In this document: piece by piece, positions 9,559-19,313 of the stretch
Numbering within the stretch: position 1 is the first letter of the stretch
How the letters are laid out: each line of letters begins with the position of its first letter
Assembly: GCA_021201335.1 (NCBI GenBank)
Contig: JAJQFD010000042.1
Span: forward strand, 124,001 to 188,000
Reading direction: 5' to 3'
DNA: 64,000 nt
From: Bacteroides sp.
Lineage (GTDB): Bacteria; Bacteroidota; Bacteroidia; Bacteroidales; Bacteroidaceae
Notes under the pieces: model-generated
Told to the model about the DNA's origin: nothing
The model's database searches: none
Seen by the model: only the letters and a program-made list of their open reading frames with translations
Translations under genes and position numbers: made by a program

Positions 9559-10808
9559 ACGAGTAGATTATATTTATTCCATCAGTGAAGATATACAAAA
9601 ATATTTTACTTCAAATAGTTTTTTTGTAGAATACGAAATTGAGATGTCGAATATCCCACAGAGTATACTTGTAATACCTTTTTTGGGGAATTTTTTACCA
9701 ATATCTTGGTTTGTAGGTTTTGATATTCAAGTGACCGAATTAGACTATGTGTTTCATCAACAGGTTTTAGAACTCAAAAAGGAATTTTCTACTTATTACG
9801 ATGCTATTGACATTGGAAAGTCAAAATTATTAATTGATTCTGAACCTTTAAATAATAGTTTAAAATTAAATAATAAACCTTTTAAGTCAGCTATGCTTTA
9901 TAGTGGTGGGATTGATGCTTATGCCACATATTTTAGGCACTTCGAGGAAAATCTAGATCTTATAACTATACATGGGGCGGATATTGGCGTAAATGATTAT
10001 AAACAATGGAATCTTTTCTTAGAATACAATGAAAACCAAAAAATAACTATAAACAATTCTAAATATTACATTAGAAGCAATGTGAAAGAATTTTACTCAT
10101 ATAAAGTTAATAATTTATTAAAATCTTCAAGTTGGTGGGGAAAAGTTCAACATGGATTCTCCCTATCTTCATTAGTCGCCCCTCTAGCCTATCTAAACAA
10201 TTACAGTTATATATATAGCATCCTCATATACTAGAAAAGAAAATTATGATTTTATAGTTTGGGGATCCATGCCTGAATTCGATAATCTAATTGGCTGGGC
10301 CAATTCAAAAATAATTCATGATGGTGAAAAATTGACAAGGCAAGAAAAAATAATCTTAATAAAAAATAAAATTGAAAAATTATCTTCTAGTATCAATTTA
10401 AGAGTATGTTATTCAGATTATAAAGAAATCATAAATTGTTGTTCATGTGAAAAATGTTTGAGGTCCATTTTCGGGTTAATGATTATTGAAGGGGACCCTC
10501 GGAAATATGGCTTTAATATAGATGAAAATATTTATAATGAAATAATTTCCTCTATAAATAAAGGTTTTTCTTCCCAAGGCACTCAACTATTTTGGAAAGA
10601 AATTTATGAAGAAGCAAGAAAGAGGCAGAAATTTTTCTACTTCAAATCCCCACATGAAGAAGCTATACTTTATACTCAGATATTGAATATTTTAAAAAAC
10701 AAATGTTATTCAGAAGTAAAAAAAGGAAACACTATAAAACAATCTATCGTATATAGGTATCCTCTACTTTTCAATTTATACTTAAAAGTTAGGAGAAAAC
10801 TAAAATGA
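9524..10808 (+). CDS. PP-loop ATPase-like protein (QueC/adenine nucleotide alpha-hydrolase type), frameshifted
   Basis: The frame starting at 9524 carries a PP-loop (MLYSGGIDAYATYF, residues about 124-137) followed by ITIHGADIGV. It reaches a stop at 10234 after a TA-repeat. The next frame takes over from about 10210 (IASSYTRKENYDFIVWGSMP) and runs to 10808. The restored protein has about 425 residues. A compact cysteine block (CCSCEKCLRS) sits in the C-terminal half and may bind zinc. PP-loop enzymes adenylate a carboxylate or amide oxygen before amidation or thiolation. In this operon it lies immediately before a pyruvyltransferase-like gene, overlapping it by 4 bp, so it may modify the glycan or a non-sugar substituent. 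I do not recognise a named orthologue, and the function is open. Confidence 0.62.
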
Positions 10809-11777
10809 AATATGGATTATTAAAATATGCAGAAAATAAAAATTGTTTTAATATTGGAGATTATATCCAAAGTTTAGCTGCAAAACAGTTTTTACCTCAA
10901 GTAGGTGAATATATTAACAGAGAAGCATTAGCCGTCTATAAGGGAGAAAAAATAAAAATGATTTTAAATGGATGGTTCACTCATAATATTAGCAATTGGG
11001 TACCATCTGACAATATCGATCCATTGTTCATTTCTTTTCACATAAATAGTACTGCTGCTCCTTTTTTATTAAATGATAAGGCTATAAATTATTTAAAAAA
11101 ATATGAACCAATAGGGTGTAGGGATCATTTTACCCTAGATATATTGACTCGAAAGGGTATCAAGGCCTATTTCTCCGGTTGTTTAACTTTAACTTTAGAT
11201 TCATATAAAGTTAAAAACATTTTAAAAGAAGATAAAATCTATATTGTTGATCCTTTATATGGATATATCACTATAAAGAAAATAACCACAGACTATAAAG
11301 CCTTTATCAAATCCATTTTGGATAGAAGCATATTCGATTTAGGAAAAAAATAAACATATAAAAAGTATCTTTAGTAGAAAACTTTTAGACACTTCTCTTT
11401 ATCTTAATCACGAACTCCCCGCAAAAACATATACTGATGAGGAAAAATTTATATTAGCCGAAAGTTTATTGAATAAATATGCACATGCTAAATTAGTCAT
11501 AACATCAAGAATTCATTGTGCTTTGCCTTGTTTAGCCTTAGGTACCCCTGTTATATACTTAAATGGCTTTAATAATTTCGTTGATACATGTAGATTTAAT
11601 GGTATACTCAATTTATTTAATCGGATTGACATTGATCCAAAATCAGGTAAATTCACTGCAAATTTCGAGATAGAAAAGATTATTGATGAAACTAACTCCA
11701 TTCAAAATCCAGAAGCACATCTAATTTTAGAAAAAAAAATGAAAAGAAAGTGCATAGACTTTATAAAACAAAAATAA
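10805..11777 (+). CDS. Polysaccharide pyruvyltransferase family protein, frameshifted
   Basis: The N-terminal part (10805-11353; MKYGLLKYAENKNCFNIGDY, YEPIGCRDHFTLDILTRKGI) and the C-terminal part (TSRIHCALPCLALGTPVIYL at 11469-11777) are the two halves of a CsaB/WcaK-type pyruvyltransferase. They are joined by the +1 frame from 11343 (KNKHIKSIFSRKLLDTSLYL). The break is in an A7 run at 11344-11350, where A6 would restore the frame. Intact length is about 323 residues. The family transfers pyruvate from PEP to form ketals on sugars, although many members in capsule loci have unproven activity. Overlap with the PP-loop gene suggests the two work together. A 71-bp gap follows, with no promoter that I can see. 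Confidence 0.78.
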
Positions 11778-11848
11778 AATAATCGAACATTCAATCAGGT
11801 GACACATCTTAGATATTCATTTATGATAAATATTGACTTAACAATTTA

Positions 11849-13051
11849 ATGATAATAAAAAAACGGATTTTCATAGCTATCCATTATATGGAGATAGGGG
11901 GTGCAGAGCGTAGCCTAATAGGATTATTAAATACATTTGATACTAATTCTTACGAAATTGATCTTTTCATACATAACCATCAAGGTGAATTCATGCCACT
12001 TATACCAAAGACTGTAAATTTATTAAAAGAGGAGCCCAAATATACCACATTAGAACGCCCCATAATAGATATTGTAAAAGAAGGATTTTGGGATATTGCT
12101 TTTGGACGCTTATGTGCGAAATTGGCATTTAAATTTCACATGACCCTAAATAGAAAGACAGAAGGTAGTGCAATCTTTCAATATGTTGCTGATTATACTA
12201 CATCTTTTCTGCCCTCACTAAAAAAATATGGATATTATGATTTAGCTATTAGCTTTTTAGCACCACATAATATTGTTTTGGAAAAAGTTGATGCTAAAAA
12301 GAAAATAGCTTGGATACATACCGATTATTCAACTATACAAATAGATATAGATCGTGAAATAAAAATCTGGAAAAGATACGATTATATAGCCTCGATATCA
12401 GAAAGTGTAACAGAAACATTTTTAAAGAAATTCGGGAAATTGAGAGATAAAATCATACTAATAGAAAACATTCTTTCTCCAAGTTTTATTCAGAAGCAAG
12501 CAAAACTCTTAGACGTTTCCGAAGAAATGAAGGTTGAAGAAAGCTTTGTGAGAATATGTTCTATAGGAAGATTTTGTAAAGCTAAGAATTTTGCAAATAT
12601 TCCTTGGATATGTAAGCATATGGTTGAATTGGGGATTAAAATAAAATGGTTTCTATTAGGTTATGGAGATGACTCTACCATAACGCAGCAAATTAAAAAA
12701 GCTAATATGGAGAAATATGTGACTATTTTAGGAAAAAGGATCAATCCATATCCTTATATAAAAGAATGTGATATATATGCGCAACCGTCTCTTTATGAGG
12801 GTAAAGCTGTCACTGTTCGAGAAGCTCAAATATTATACAAGCCTGTGGTTATTACAAATTTTCCCACAGCATGTAGTCAACTAAAAAATGGAATAGATGG
12901 TATTATTGTCCCTTTGGAAAATAAACTATGTGCTAACGGGATTGTCGAATTCATTTTAGATAAAGAAAAGCAAAATAGGATAATAAACTATCTTCATTCC
13001 CATAATTATGGGAATGAAAAAGAAGTTGAAAAAATAGAACAACTAGTATGA
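11849..13051 (+). CDS. GT4-family glycosyltransferase
   Basis: 400 residues in one intact frame with GT-B architecture. The N-terminal domain opens with the acceptor-side glycine motif (HYMEIGGAERSLIGLL). The C-terminal domain holds the GT4 E-x7-E signature (YEGKAVTVREAQ) and the nucleotide-sugar pocket VVITNFPTACSQL. The product should be cytosolic or peripheral at the membrane, adding a sugar from an NDP-sugar donor to the lipid-linked repeat unit. Donor and linkage cannot be read from the sequence. The stop overlaps the acyltransferase start by 4 bp, which indicates coupling. Confidence 0.85.
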   Translation: MIIKKRIFIAIHYMEIGGAERSLIGLLNTFDTNSYEIDLFIHNHQGEFMPLIPKTVNLLKEEPKYTTLERPIIDIVKEGFWDIAFGRLCAKLAFKFHMTLNRKTEGSAIFQYVADYTTSFLPSLKKYGYYDLAISFLAPHNIVLEKVDAKKKIAWIHTDYSTIQIDIDREIKIWKRYDYIASISESVTETFLKKFGKLRDKIILIENILSPSFIQKQAKLLDVSEEMKVEESFVRICSIGRFCKAKNFANIPWICKHMVELGIKIKWFLLGYGDDSTITQQIKKANMEKYVTILGKRINPYPYIKECDIYAQPSLYEGKAVTVREAQILYKPVVITNFPTACSQLKNGIDGIIVPLENKLCANGIVEFILDKEKQNRIINYLHSHNYGNEKEVEKIEQLV

Positions 13052-14069
13052 AAGAACGATTATATTGGCTTGATATTACAAGGATACTCGCCTGCATAAT
13101 GGTGGTCCTCATGCATTCCCCAATTCCTAGTGTACAGACAAATGGATTATTTCTTGCTTCTTTAAGTTACTTCACAGCTCCTTCCATAGGATTATTTTTT
13201 ATGGTTTCAGGTGTGTTGTTATTACCAGTAATGAATACTAGACTTTTTATAAAAAAACAAATTACCAAAATAGTATTTCCTCTTTTTTTTGGAGCATCTT
13301 TTATATCCTTCTTAATATTTACATAACCAAACAAATATCTTGTATTCCTATTATTAAAACAATATTTTCAATACTTTTTTCACCGCAAGGATCTCCTGTC
13401 TTATGGTTTTTATATACATTAATAGGGCTTTACTTACTTGCGCCAATATTGAGTCCTTGGCTTGAAAAATCTTCTAAATATCAATTAAGTTTCTATTTAT
13501 CTCTCTGGGGAATTACTTTATGCTACCCTCTTATTGAACCTTTTTTAACCATAAAAGATGGAGAAACAAATATACTTTACTATTTTTCCGGATATGTAGG
13601 ATATTTCTTATTAGGTTATTTTATGAATAAATACTCTGAAAATATTAAACTTAAATTCTTATTTCCACTATGTGGAATTGCCATATTAGCTCCTGTTATA
13701 TGCAAATTATTCCATTGGGAAATAAATTTTTATAAGGTATTCTGGTACTTATCAATTTTCGTTGTTATCATGTGTGCAACATATTTCAAAGTATTGAAAC
13801 AATGCCAATCTTATTTCAAAAATAAAAATATAGCAAAGAACATAAGCTTGATATCCAATCTTACTTTCGGGGTTTATCTTATACATATCTTTATAATGAG
13901 ATATTTCATATGGGAATTAGAATTCATCACTCATATTAAATCTTATATACTTCAAACCTTGAGTGTGTGGTTATTAACATTATTCATTTCTTTATTCATA
14001 AGTTTGATAATAAGTAGAATCCCTAAATCTGACTATATTATTGGTTATAATTATAAGAAATCAACATGA
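13048..14069 (+). CDS. Acyltransferase 3 family (O-acetylase type), frameshifted
   Basis: The opening RLYWLDITRILACIMVVLMH (arginine near the first helix and a His after it) and GLFFMVSGVLLLP are hallmarks of the acyltransferase-3 integral membrane family (OafA/WecH type). The frame ends at 13326, but the -1 frame continues from the T8 run at 13283-13290 (SIFYILLNIYITKQISCIPI, then SPVLWFLYTLIGLYLLAPIL) and runs to 14069. Adding one T restores about 340 residues with roughly ten membrane helices. The expected role is acetylation (or other acylation) of a sugar in the repeat unit at the inner membrane. Both ends keep 4-bp overlaps with neighbouring glycosyltransferases, so the gene is probably intact in the organism. 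Confidence 0.82.
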
Positions 14070-15162
14070 GGTTATTATACATTACCAATGGACTTTCAGG
14101 ATCTGGTGGATTAGAAAGAGTACTCTCTATTAAATTATCTTATATGGCTGATAATTACAAGTACGAAGTGCATATCATAACTTTAAATGAAGATAGGGTA
14201 AAGCCTTTTTACGTTTTTAGCCATAAAATACAAATTCATTCAATTGCTCTATCAAAGAAAACAAGAGTACAATACCTATTTCATTATATAAAACAAATGC
14301 GTGAAAAGGTAAACAAAATACAACCTGATATCATTTCTGTTTGTGATGACGGATTAAAGGGATTTTGTTTCCCTTTTTTAATAACTCATAAGATCCCAAT
14401 TATTTATGAAAGACATATGCCCAAAATAATATGGGGGAAGAATTCATTTGGAATGAATTTTAAAAGAAGAATGAATTATTTTTTAATGAATCTTTTTCAT
14501 CACCAATTTGATTGCTTTGTTGTGTTGACGGATGGTAACAAAAGTGAATGGAGTGGTAAAAATGTGATTGTTATACCTAATCCATCTCCATTTAACATTG
14601 AAAAAAAAGTGAACTTCAAACTAAGCAAGTAATAAGCGTGGGAAGTATGTCTAAGGTTAAGGGATTTGACATACTTATTAAAGCATGGGTAAAAGTACAT
14701 AGTTATTGTCCGGATTGGAAATTGAAAATTTACGGAAAAAGCGTAGAGAAAGAAATCCTTGTAAAACTAATTCAAGATTTAAATCTATCAAAAGTTGTAG
14801 CACTTTATGACCCCGTCACAAATATTCAAGAGAAATATTTAGCATCTTCTTTATATGTACTTTCTTCACGATATGAAGGTTTTGGAATGGTCTTATTGGA
14901 AGCAATGTCATGTGGTATACCATGCATTTCATTTGATTGCCCATATGGCCCACGAGATATTATCAGAGATGGAATCGATGGAATCTTAGTAGAAAAAGAG
15001 AATATTGAACTACTTGCAGATGCTATAATAAAATTAATGATTGACAACGATTTAAGAAAAAGTATGGGACAAGAGGCATTGAATAATGTAGAGAAATTTA
15101 AAATTGATCAAATAGCAAAGCAATGGAATGAATTATTTCATGAATTAATAAAGTGTTCCTAA
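14066..15162 (+). CDS. GT4-family glycosyltransferase, frameshifted
   Basis: The N-terminal domain (14066-14632) shows the GT4 entry NGLSGSGGLERVLSIKLSYM. The frame is lost in an A8 run at 14601-14608. Restoring one A gives KKSELQTKQVISVGSMSKVK, and the protein then continues through the C-terminal domain to 15162, about 365 residues in all. The E-x7-E motif is YEGFGMVLLEAMSCG and the following CPYGPRDIIRDGIDG resembles HexNAc-transferring GT4 enzymes such as PglH/PglJ relatives. The 14638 start (a GTG) used by the second half alone is not a real start. The gene overlaps the acyltransferase by 4 bp and precedes wzy by 1 bp. Linkage is unknown. Confidence 0.82.
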
Positions 15163-15163
15163 C

Positions 15164-16261
15164 ATGTTTCCAGCAAACTATTATTATCCAATATTCTTAC
15201 ACATAATTCTCACGTGGTCCTTACTCCAATACTTCAAACTTTTAGAAATTGGAACATATCGACTATTAAAAACGCATAGAAATACTTCATTAATTACATT
15301 TTTTTCAATATTATTTATTATAATTGTGGGATTACGTCCTATTTCTGGTTATTATTTTGGAGACACAGTCAATTATGCTAAAGAATACTCTCTATATCAG
15401 GAAAATTTAATTTATTATGATCTTCCTTCTTCCGATTGGTTTTTTAAATGGCTTATGCAAGCTTGTGCTTCAATAATGAATGTTCATGGCTTTTTCTTAA
15501 TTATTGAAATTGGCTATGTAGTATGTATATTATGGACATGCAAACGATTAATCCCTAAAAACACGACTCTCGTTATGCTTTTTTGTTTTGGATCATTTTC
15601 ATTTTTCTCATACGGAACTAATGGTATTCGGAATGGATTAGCGACTAGTTTGGTGTTATTAGCTTTATCATATATTCAAGGAAAATCTAAAGACAAAATT
15701 ATTGCAGGTACATTATGCTTCGCCGCTTTTAGTATCCATAAATCTACGGCTTTACCAATTATATGTATGATTATATCACTTTTCTATCGAAAAACTAAAA
15801 TTATTTATGCATTTTGGTTAAGTTCTATCCTTATTAGTGCTGCTGCAGGTGGATTTCTCGAAAACATTTTTTCTGGATTAGGATTTGATGATAGATTAGA
15901 TAGCTATATTCATAACAGAGAATATGATGATCAATTTATAAGAACTGGATTCCGTTGGGATTTTCTTTTATACAGTGCTATGCCTATATGGCTGGGATGG
16001 TATGTCGTATTTAAACGGAAAATTTATAATTCTCAATATTTATTAATATTACATACTTATGTTCTTTCAAATGCGTTTTGGGTAATGCTTATTCGTGCCT
16101 CTTTTTCAAATCGATTCGCATATCTATCTTGGTTTATGTACCCAATTGTATTAGGATATCCTTTATTAACGTTTCCAATTTGGAAAGAACAAGGAAAAAA
16201 ACTTGGAGTTATCCTCATAGCTCATGTTTTATTTACATACTTAATGTGGATTAGAGAATAA
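15164..16261 (+). CDS. wzy: EpsG-type polysaccharide polymerase (Wzy)
   Basis: 365 residues with about ten hydrophobic helices and no cytosolic domain. The segment VGLRPISGYYFGDTVNYAKE contains the D-T-x-x-Y pattern of the EpsG family, and SFFSYGTNGIRNGLATSLVL is the conserved N-G-I/L-R region seen in these polymerases. The protein should join flipped repeat units in the periplasm, working with Wzx and with the Wza/Wzc export system at 22841-26032. It is the only polymerase candidate in the locus. Wzy proteins diverge strongly in sequence, so family is likely and specificity cannot be read. Confidence 0.8.
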   Translation: MFPANYYYPIFLHIILTWSLLQYFKLLEIGTYRLLKTHRNTSLITFFSILFIIIVGLRPISGYYFGDTVNYAKEYSLYQENLIYYDLPSSDWFFKWLMQACASIMNVHGFFLIIEIGYVVCILWTCKRLIPKNTTLVMLFCFGSFSFFSYGTNGIRNGLATSLVLLALSYIQGKSKDKIIAGTLCFAAFSIHKSTALPIICMIISLFYRKTKIIYAFWLSSILISAAAGGFLENIFSGLGFDDRLDSYIHNREYDDQFIRTGFRWDFLLYSAMPIWLGWYVVFKRKIYNSQYLLILHTYVLSNAFWVMLIRASFSNRFAYLSWFMYPIVLGYPLLTFPIWKEQGKKLGVILIAHVLFTYLMWIRE

Positions 16262-16262
16262 T

Positions 16263-17170
16263 ATGAAAAAAAATTATTAACGGTTTTTACACCTGCTTAT
16301 AATCGCGCCAATACTTTAAGCCGGACATATGATAGCTTGTGTAGACAAACTTGTAAAGATTTTGAATGGCTGATTATTGATGATGGCTCTACAGATAATA
16401 CTCAAAATTTAGTAAATAGTTGGATAAAAGAAAACAAAATTCCCATTCGATATATTCATCAAGATAATCAAGGAATGCATGGTGCACATAATACTGCTTA
16501 TAGAAATATTGAAACAGAATTGAATATTTGCATTGATTCAGATGATTATATGCCAGACAACGCAGTAGAAACAATCCATTCTTTTTGGGAAATATATGGT
16601 TCAGAAGAATTAGCTGGAATGATTGGACTGGACGAAACCAAAGATGGTAAAATCATAGGAACTACTTTTCCTGAGGATATACAAAAAACTACTCTAACAG
16701 ATTTTTATAGAAAAGGAGGTAAAGGAGATAAAAAGTTAATTTATCGTACAGATATTATTAATAAATATCCTGAATATCCCATTTTTGAGGAAGAACGCTA
16801 TGTGGGTTTAGGATATAAATATCAACTAATAGATCAGGATTACTTATTATTAGCGATTAACAAACCTCTAGCAATAGTAGAATATCAGGAGGATGGTTCT
16901 AGCATGAATATATTTAATCAGTATTGGAATAATCCAAGAGGGTTTGCTTTTATCCGAAAAATAGACATGAAATATGCACCTACATTAAAAAGAAAATTTC
17001 AGGCTTGTATACATTATGTATCTAGCTCCATTCGTTCTAAAAATTGGAATATGTTACTCGAAGCACCGTTACCTTTGTTGGTATTATTTGCTTTCATTCC
17101 AGGAATAGGACTTTACTTCTATACAAAATATCGGGTATTAACGAAAAAGAAATATCAGATAAATAAATGA
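16263..17170 (+). CDS. GT2-family glycosyltransferase with a frame break just after the start codon
   Basis: The natural start is ATG 16263, 1 bp after wzy, followed at once by eight A. As read, this gives Met-Lys-Lys-Asn-Tyr-stop. With nine A the frame is LLTVFTPAYNRANTLSRTYD, the classical GT2 opening, and continues unbroken to 17170 (about 300 residues). GT-A features are visible: LIIDDGSTDNTQ, the DxD-type CIDSDDYMPDNAVE and EEERYVGLGYKYQLIDQDYL. A hydrophobic stretch near the C terminus (LPLLVLFAFIPGIGLYF) may be a membrane anchor. Without correction, translation could only start at an internal ATG (16337) and would lose the first beta strand. It overlaps the next gene by 4 bp. This is either an assembly indel or a slippage switch. 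Confidence 0.82.
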
Positions 17171-18249
17171 AGATACTTCATGTTATAACATCCCTCAATA
17201 CTGGCGGAGCTGAAAAATTGCTTGTTGACATGGCTCCTCTATATGAGAAAAAAGAGTTCCAAATAGATGTATTACTATTTGATGGAACAGACACCCCTTT
17301 CAGAAGGCAATTGGAGAAGAGTGGTATGAAAATAATATCTTTAGGTAAAAGATTTGTTTACAACCCACTCTTTATCTTAAAATTGATTCCTTATCTGCGA
17401 AGCTACGATATTGTGCATACTCATAACACTGCATGTCAATATTTTGTAGCTATAGCAAAAATTATTACCCCAAACAGAGTAAAGTTGGTTACAACAGAGC
17501 ATAGTACAACAAATAGGAGACGAAATATTTTATTATTTCGATTGTTAGACAAATTTATTTATGCTCAATATAATTTTATAATTTCCATATCTTCTGCTGC
17601 AACAAAATCTTTAAAAAAACATTTAAATACCAAATTACCAATTAGAACAATATCTAATGGTATTAATATTCCCTTATTTCAATGTGCAAAACCTCTAAAT
17701 AAGAACGAATTAAACCTAAAATATACATCTTTTATAATAACGATGGTAGCAGGTTTTAGACAAGAGAAAGACCAAGATACATTAATTAGAGCCATCTCTT
17801 TTCTCCCAAATGAATATTGTTTGTGTTTAGTGGGTGACGGAGTACGCCGAAGTATATGTGAAAAATTAGCTAAGAGCCTAGGAACAGAAGAACGAATTAG
17901 GTTTACAGGAATTCGTGTTGATATTCCACAAATTTTAAAAACATCTGATATAATAGTAATGTCTTCCCATTATGAAGGCCTTTCTTTATCAAGTATAGAA
18001 GGTATGTCTGTAGGAAAGCCCTTTATTGCTAGTGATGTGAATGGATTACGTGAAATAACTGAAGGTGCAGGCATTTTATTCCCTCACCAAGATGAAAAAG
18101 TATTAGCGGAGATTATTGAAAATTTGATCAATAACGACAGCCTTTATAAACAAATTGCAGAGCAATGTAAGAAAAGAGCATCTGAGTATGATATACAAAA
18201 AACAGTTAACGCTTATGAAGAAATATATAAAAAAGTAATTTGCAAATAA
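17167..18249 (+). CDS. GT4-family glycosyltransferase
   Basis: 360 residues in an intact frame. The N-terminal domain starts with ILHVITSLNTGGAEKLLVDM, the C-terminal domain has VAGFRQEKDQDTLIRAI and the E-x7-E signature in YEGLSLSSIEGMSVGKPFI. GT-B fold, expected at the cytosolic face of the inner membrane. It begins inside the stop of the GT2 gene (ATGA overlap). It is one of five GT-B type enzymes in the locus, so the repeat unit probably has five or six sugars. Confidence 0.85.
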   Translation: MKILHVITSLNTGGAEKLLVDMAPLYEKKEFQIDVLLFDGTDTPFRRQLEKSGMKIISLGKRFVYNPLFILKLIPYLRSYDIVHTHNTACQYFVAIAKIITPNRVKLVTTEHSTTNRRRNILLFRLLDKFIYAQYNFIISISSAATKSLKKHLNTKLPIRTISNGINIPLFQCAKPLNKNELNLKYTSFIITMVAGFRQEKDQDTLIRAISFLPNEYCLCLVGDGVRRSICEKLAKSLGTEERIRFTGIRVDIPQILKTSDIIVMSSHYEGLSLSSIEGMSVGKPFIASDVNGLREITEGAGILFPHQDEKVLAEIIENLINNDSLYKQIAEQCKKRASEYDIQKTVNAYEEIYKKVICK

Positions 18250-18259
18250 TTTTTTAATT

Positions 18260-19313
18260 ATGGTTGATCTAAATATATATATATTGATCCGCGATGCCGA
18301 ATTAGCTATTCTTCTTTCTATATTTATGGATTAATGAATAAATTTGGAAAGAAAAATATATATTTTAATGTTAATTTTTTTAAAAATGATATTCAATACA
18401 CAAAAAAAATTATGAACAAGGTTTTTGTTTTATAATAAAAGATAAATCAGACACATTTTATAAAAGAATATATATAGATTTCCATGATAGTGACAATATT
18501 CTTATGTGCGCTTATGATTGGTGTGACATTTATGCAAAAATAAACCTAAACAAAGAAAATAAAGAAAAAGAAAAAATAATATCTATTGGCCCAAGTTTTG
18601 CAATCCAACTATGGAATAAACCTTCCACTTTAAAGCATTTTATATTAAATTATATTAGCTCAAGAAAGGATTCGTACATAACATTTAAAATGATGTTTAA
18701 AGATTATGTATATACAATTTATAGAAGAAAGCCCTATTCGAAATATTTGGGAGGTAAATCAAGCAGTGATTATATCTTTACTCTCTCAACTTTATGGTAT
18801 GATGAACTTACATATAAAACAACAAATAAATTAAGAGGAATATTCGTAAGGTTATGCCAAAATTTATTTAAAAATTTTGAGGGGGGATTCTATTATATAT
18901 CCAATAAGGTTGCAGTCAAAGAATTCAACAAATATCAGAAATATTTAGATGAATATAAGGATTGTTTATACCTAAAAAGAATATCAATGAGAAACTATTT
19001 GAGAAAAATCAAAAAATCAACATTAGTGTTTAATACTCCTTCTGTTGGTGGTTGTCATGGTTGGAAGTTTGCAGAATATATGTGTATGAAGAAGGCTATT
19101 ATTTCAACATTACTCATTAGAGAAATGCCTTCTCCATTAATAAATGGGCATCATTGCATTTTTGTAAAGAATGAAAATCAAATGAGAGATGCAATATATA
19201 GAATAGCAAACGATGAAGAATATAGAAGTATTTTGGAGAAAAATATAGAACAATACTACAATGATTACATTTCCCCAGAAGCTGTAATAAACTATATTTT
19301 ATCCAAGGTCTAA
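18260..19313 (+). CDS. Glycosyltransferase-like protein (GT-B fold), twice frameshifted
   Basis: The piece from 18504 is only the C-terminal part. Reading backwards, the frame changes at an A8 run (18402-18409; NYEQGFCFIIKDKSDTFYKR upstream of 18504) and again at an AT-repeat near 18273-18284 (IDPRCRISYSSFYIYGLMNK). ATG 18260 is then the natural start, 10 bp after the previous stop. The full protein would have about 351 residues. The C-terminal block GCHGWKFAEYMCMKKAIIST and FVKNENQMRDAIYRIANDEE resemble the nucleotide-sugar domain of GT-B enzymes, but the E-x7-E motif is not clear. I would call it a putative glycosyltransferase. Its stop (TAATG) overlaps the next start by one base. Confidence 0.62.

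Noticed and set aside
14638..14640. GTG as start of a separate glycosyltransferase
   Set aside because: The sequence upstream in this frame (KQVISV) continues the GT4 domain; the piece is the second half of the gene beginning at 14066.
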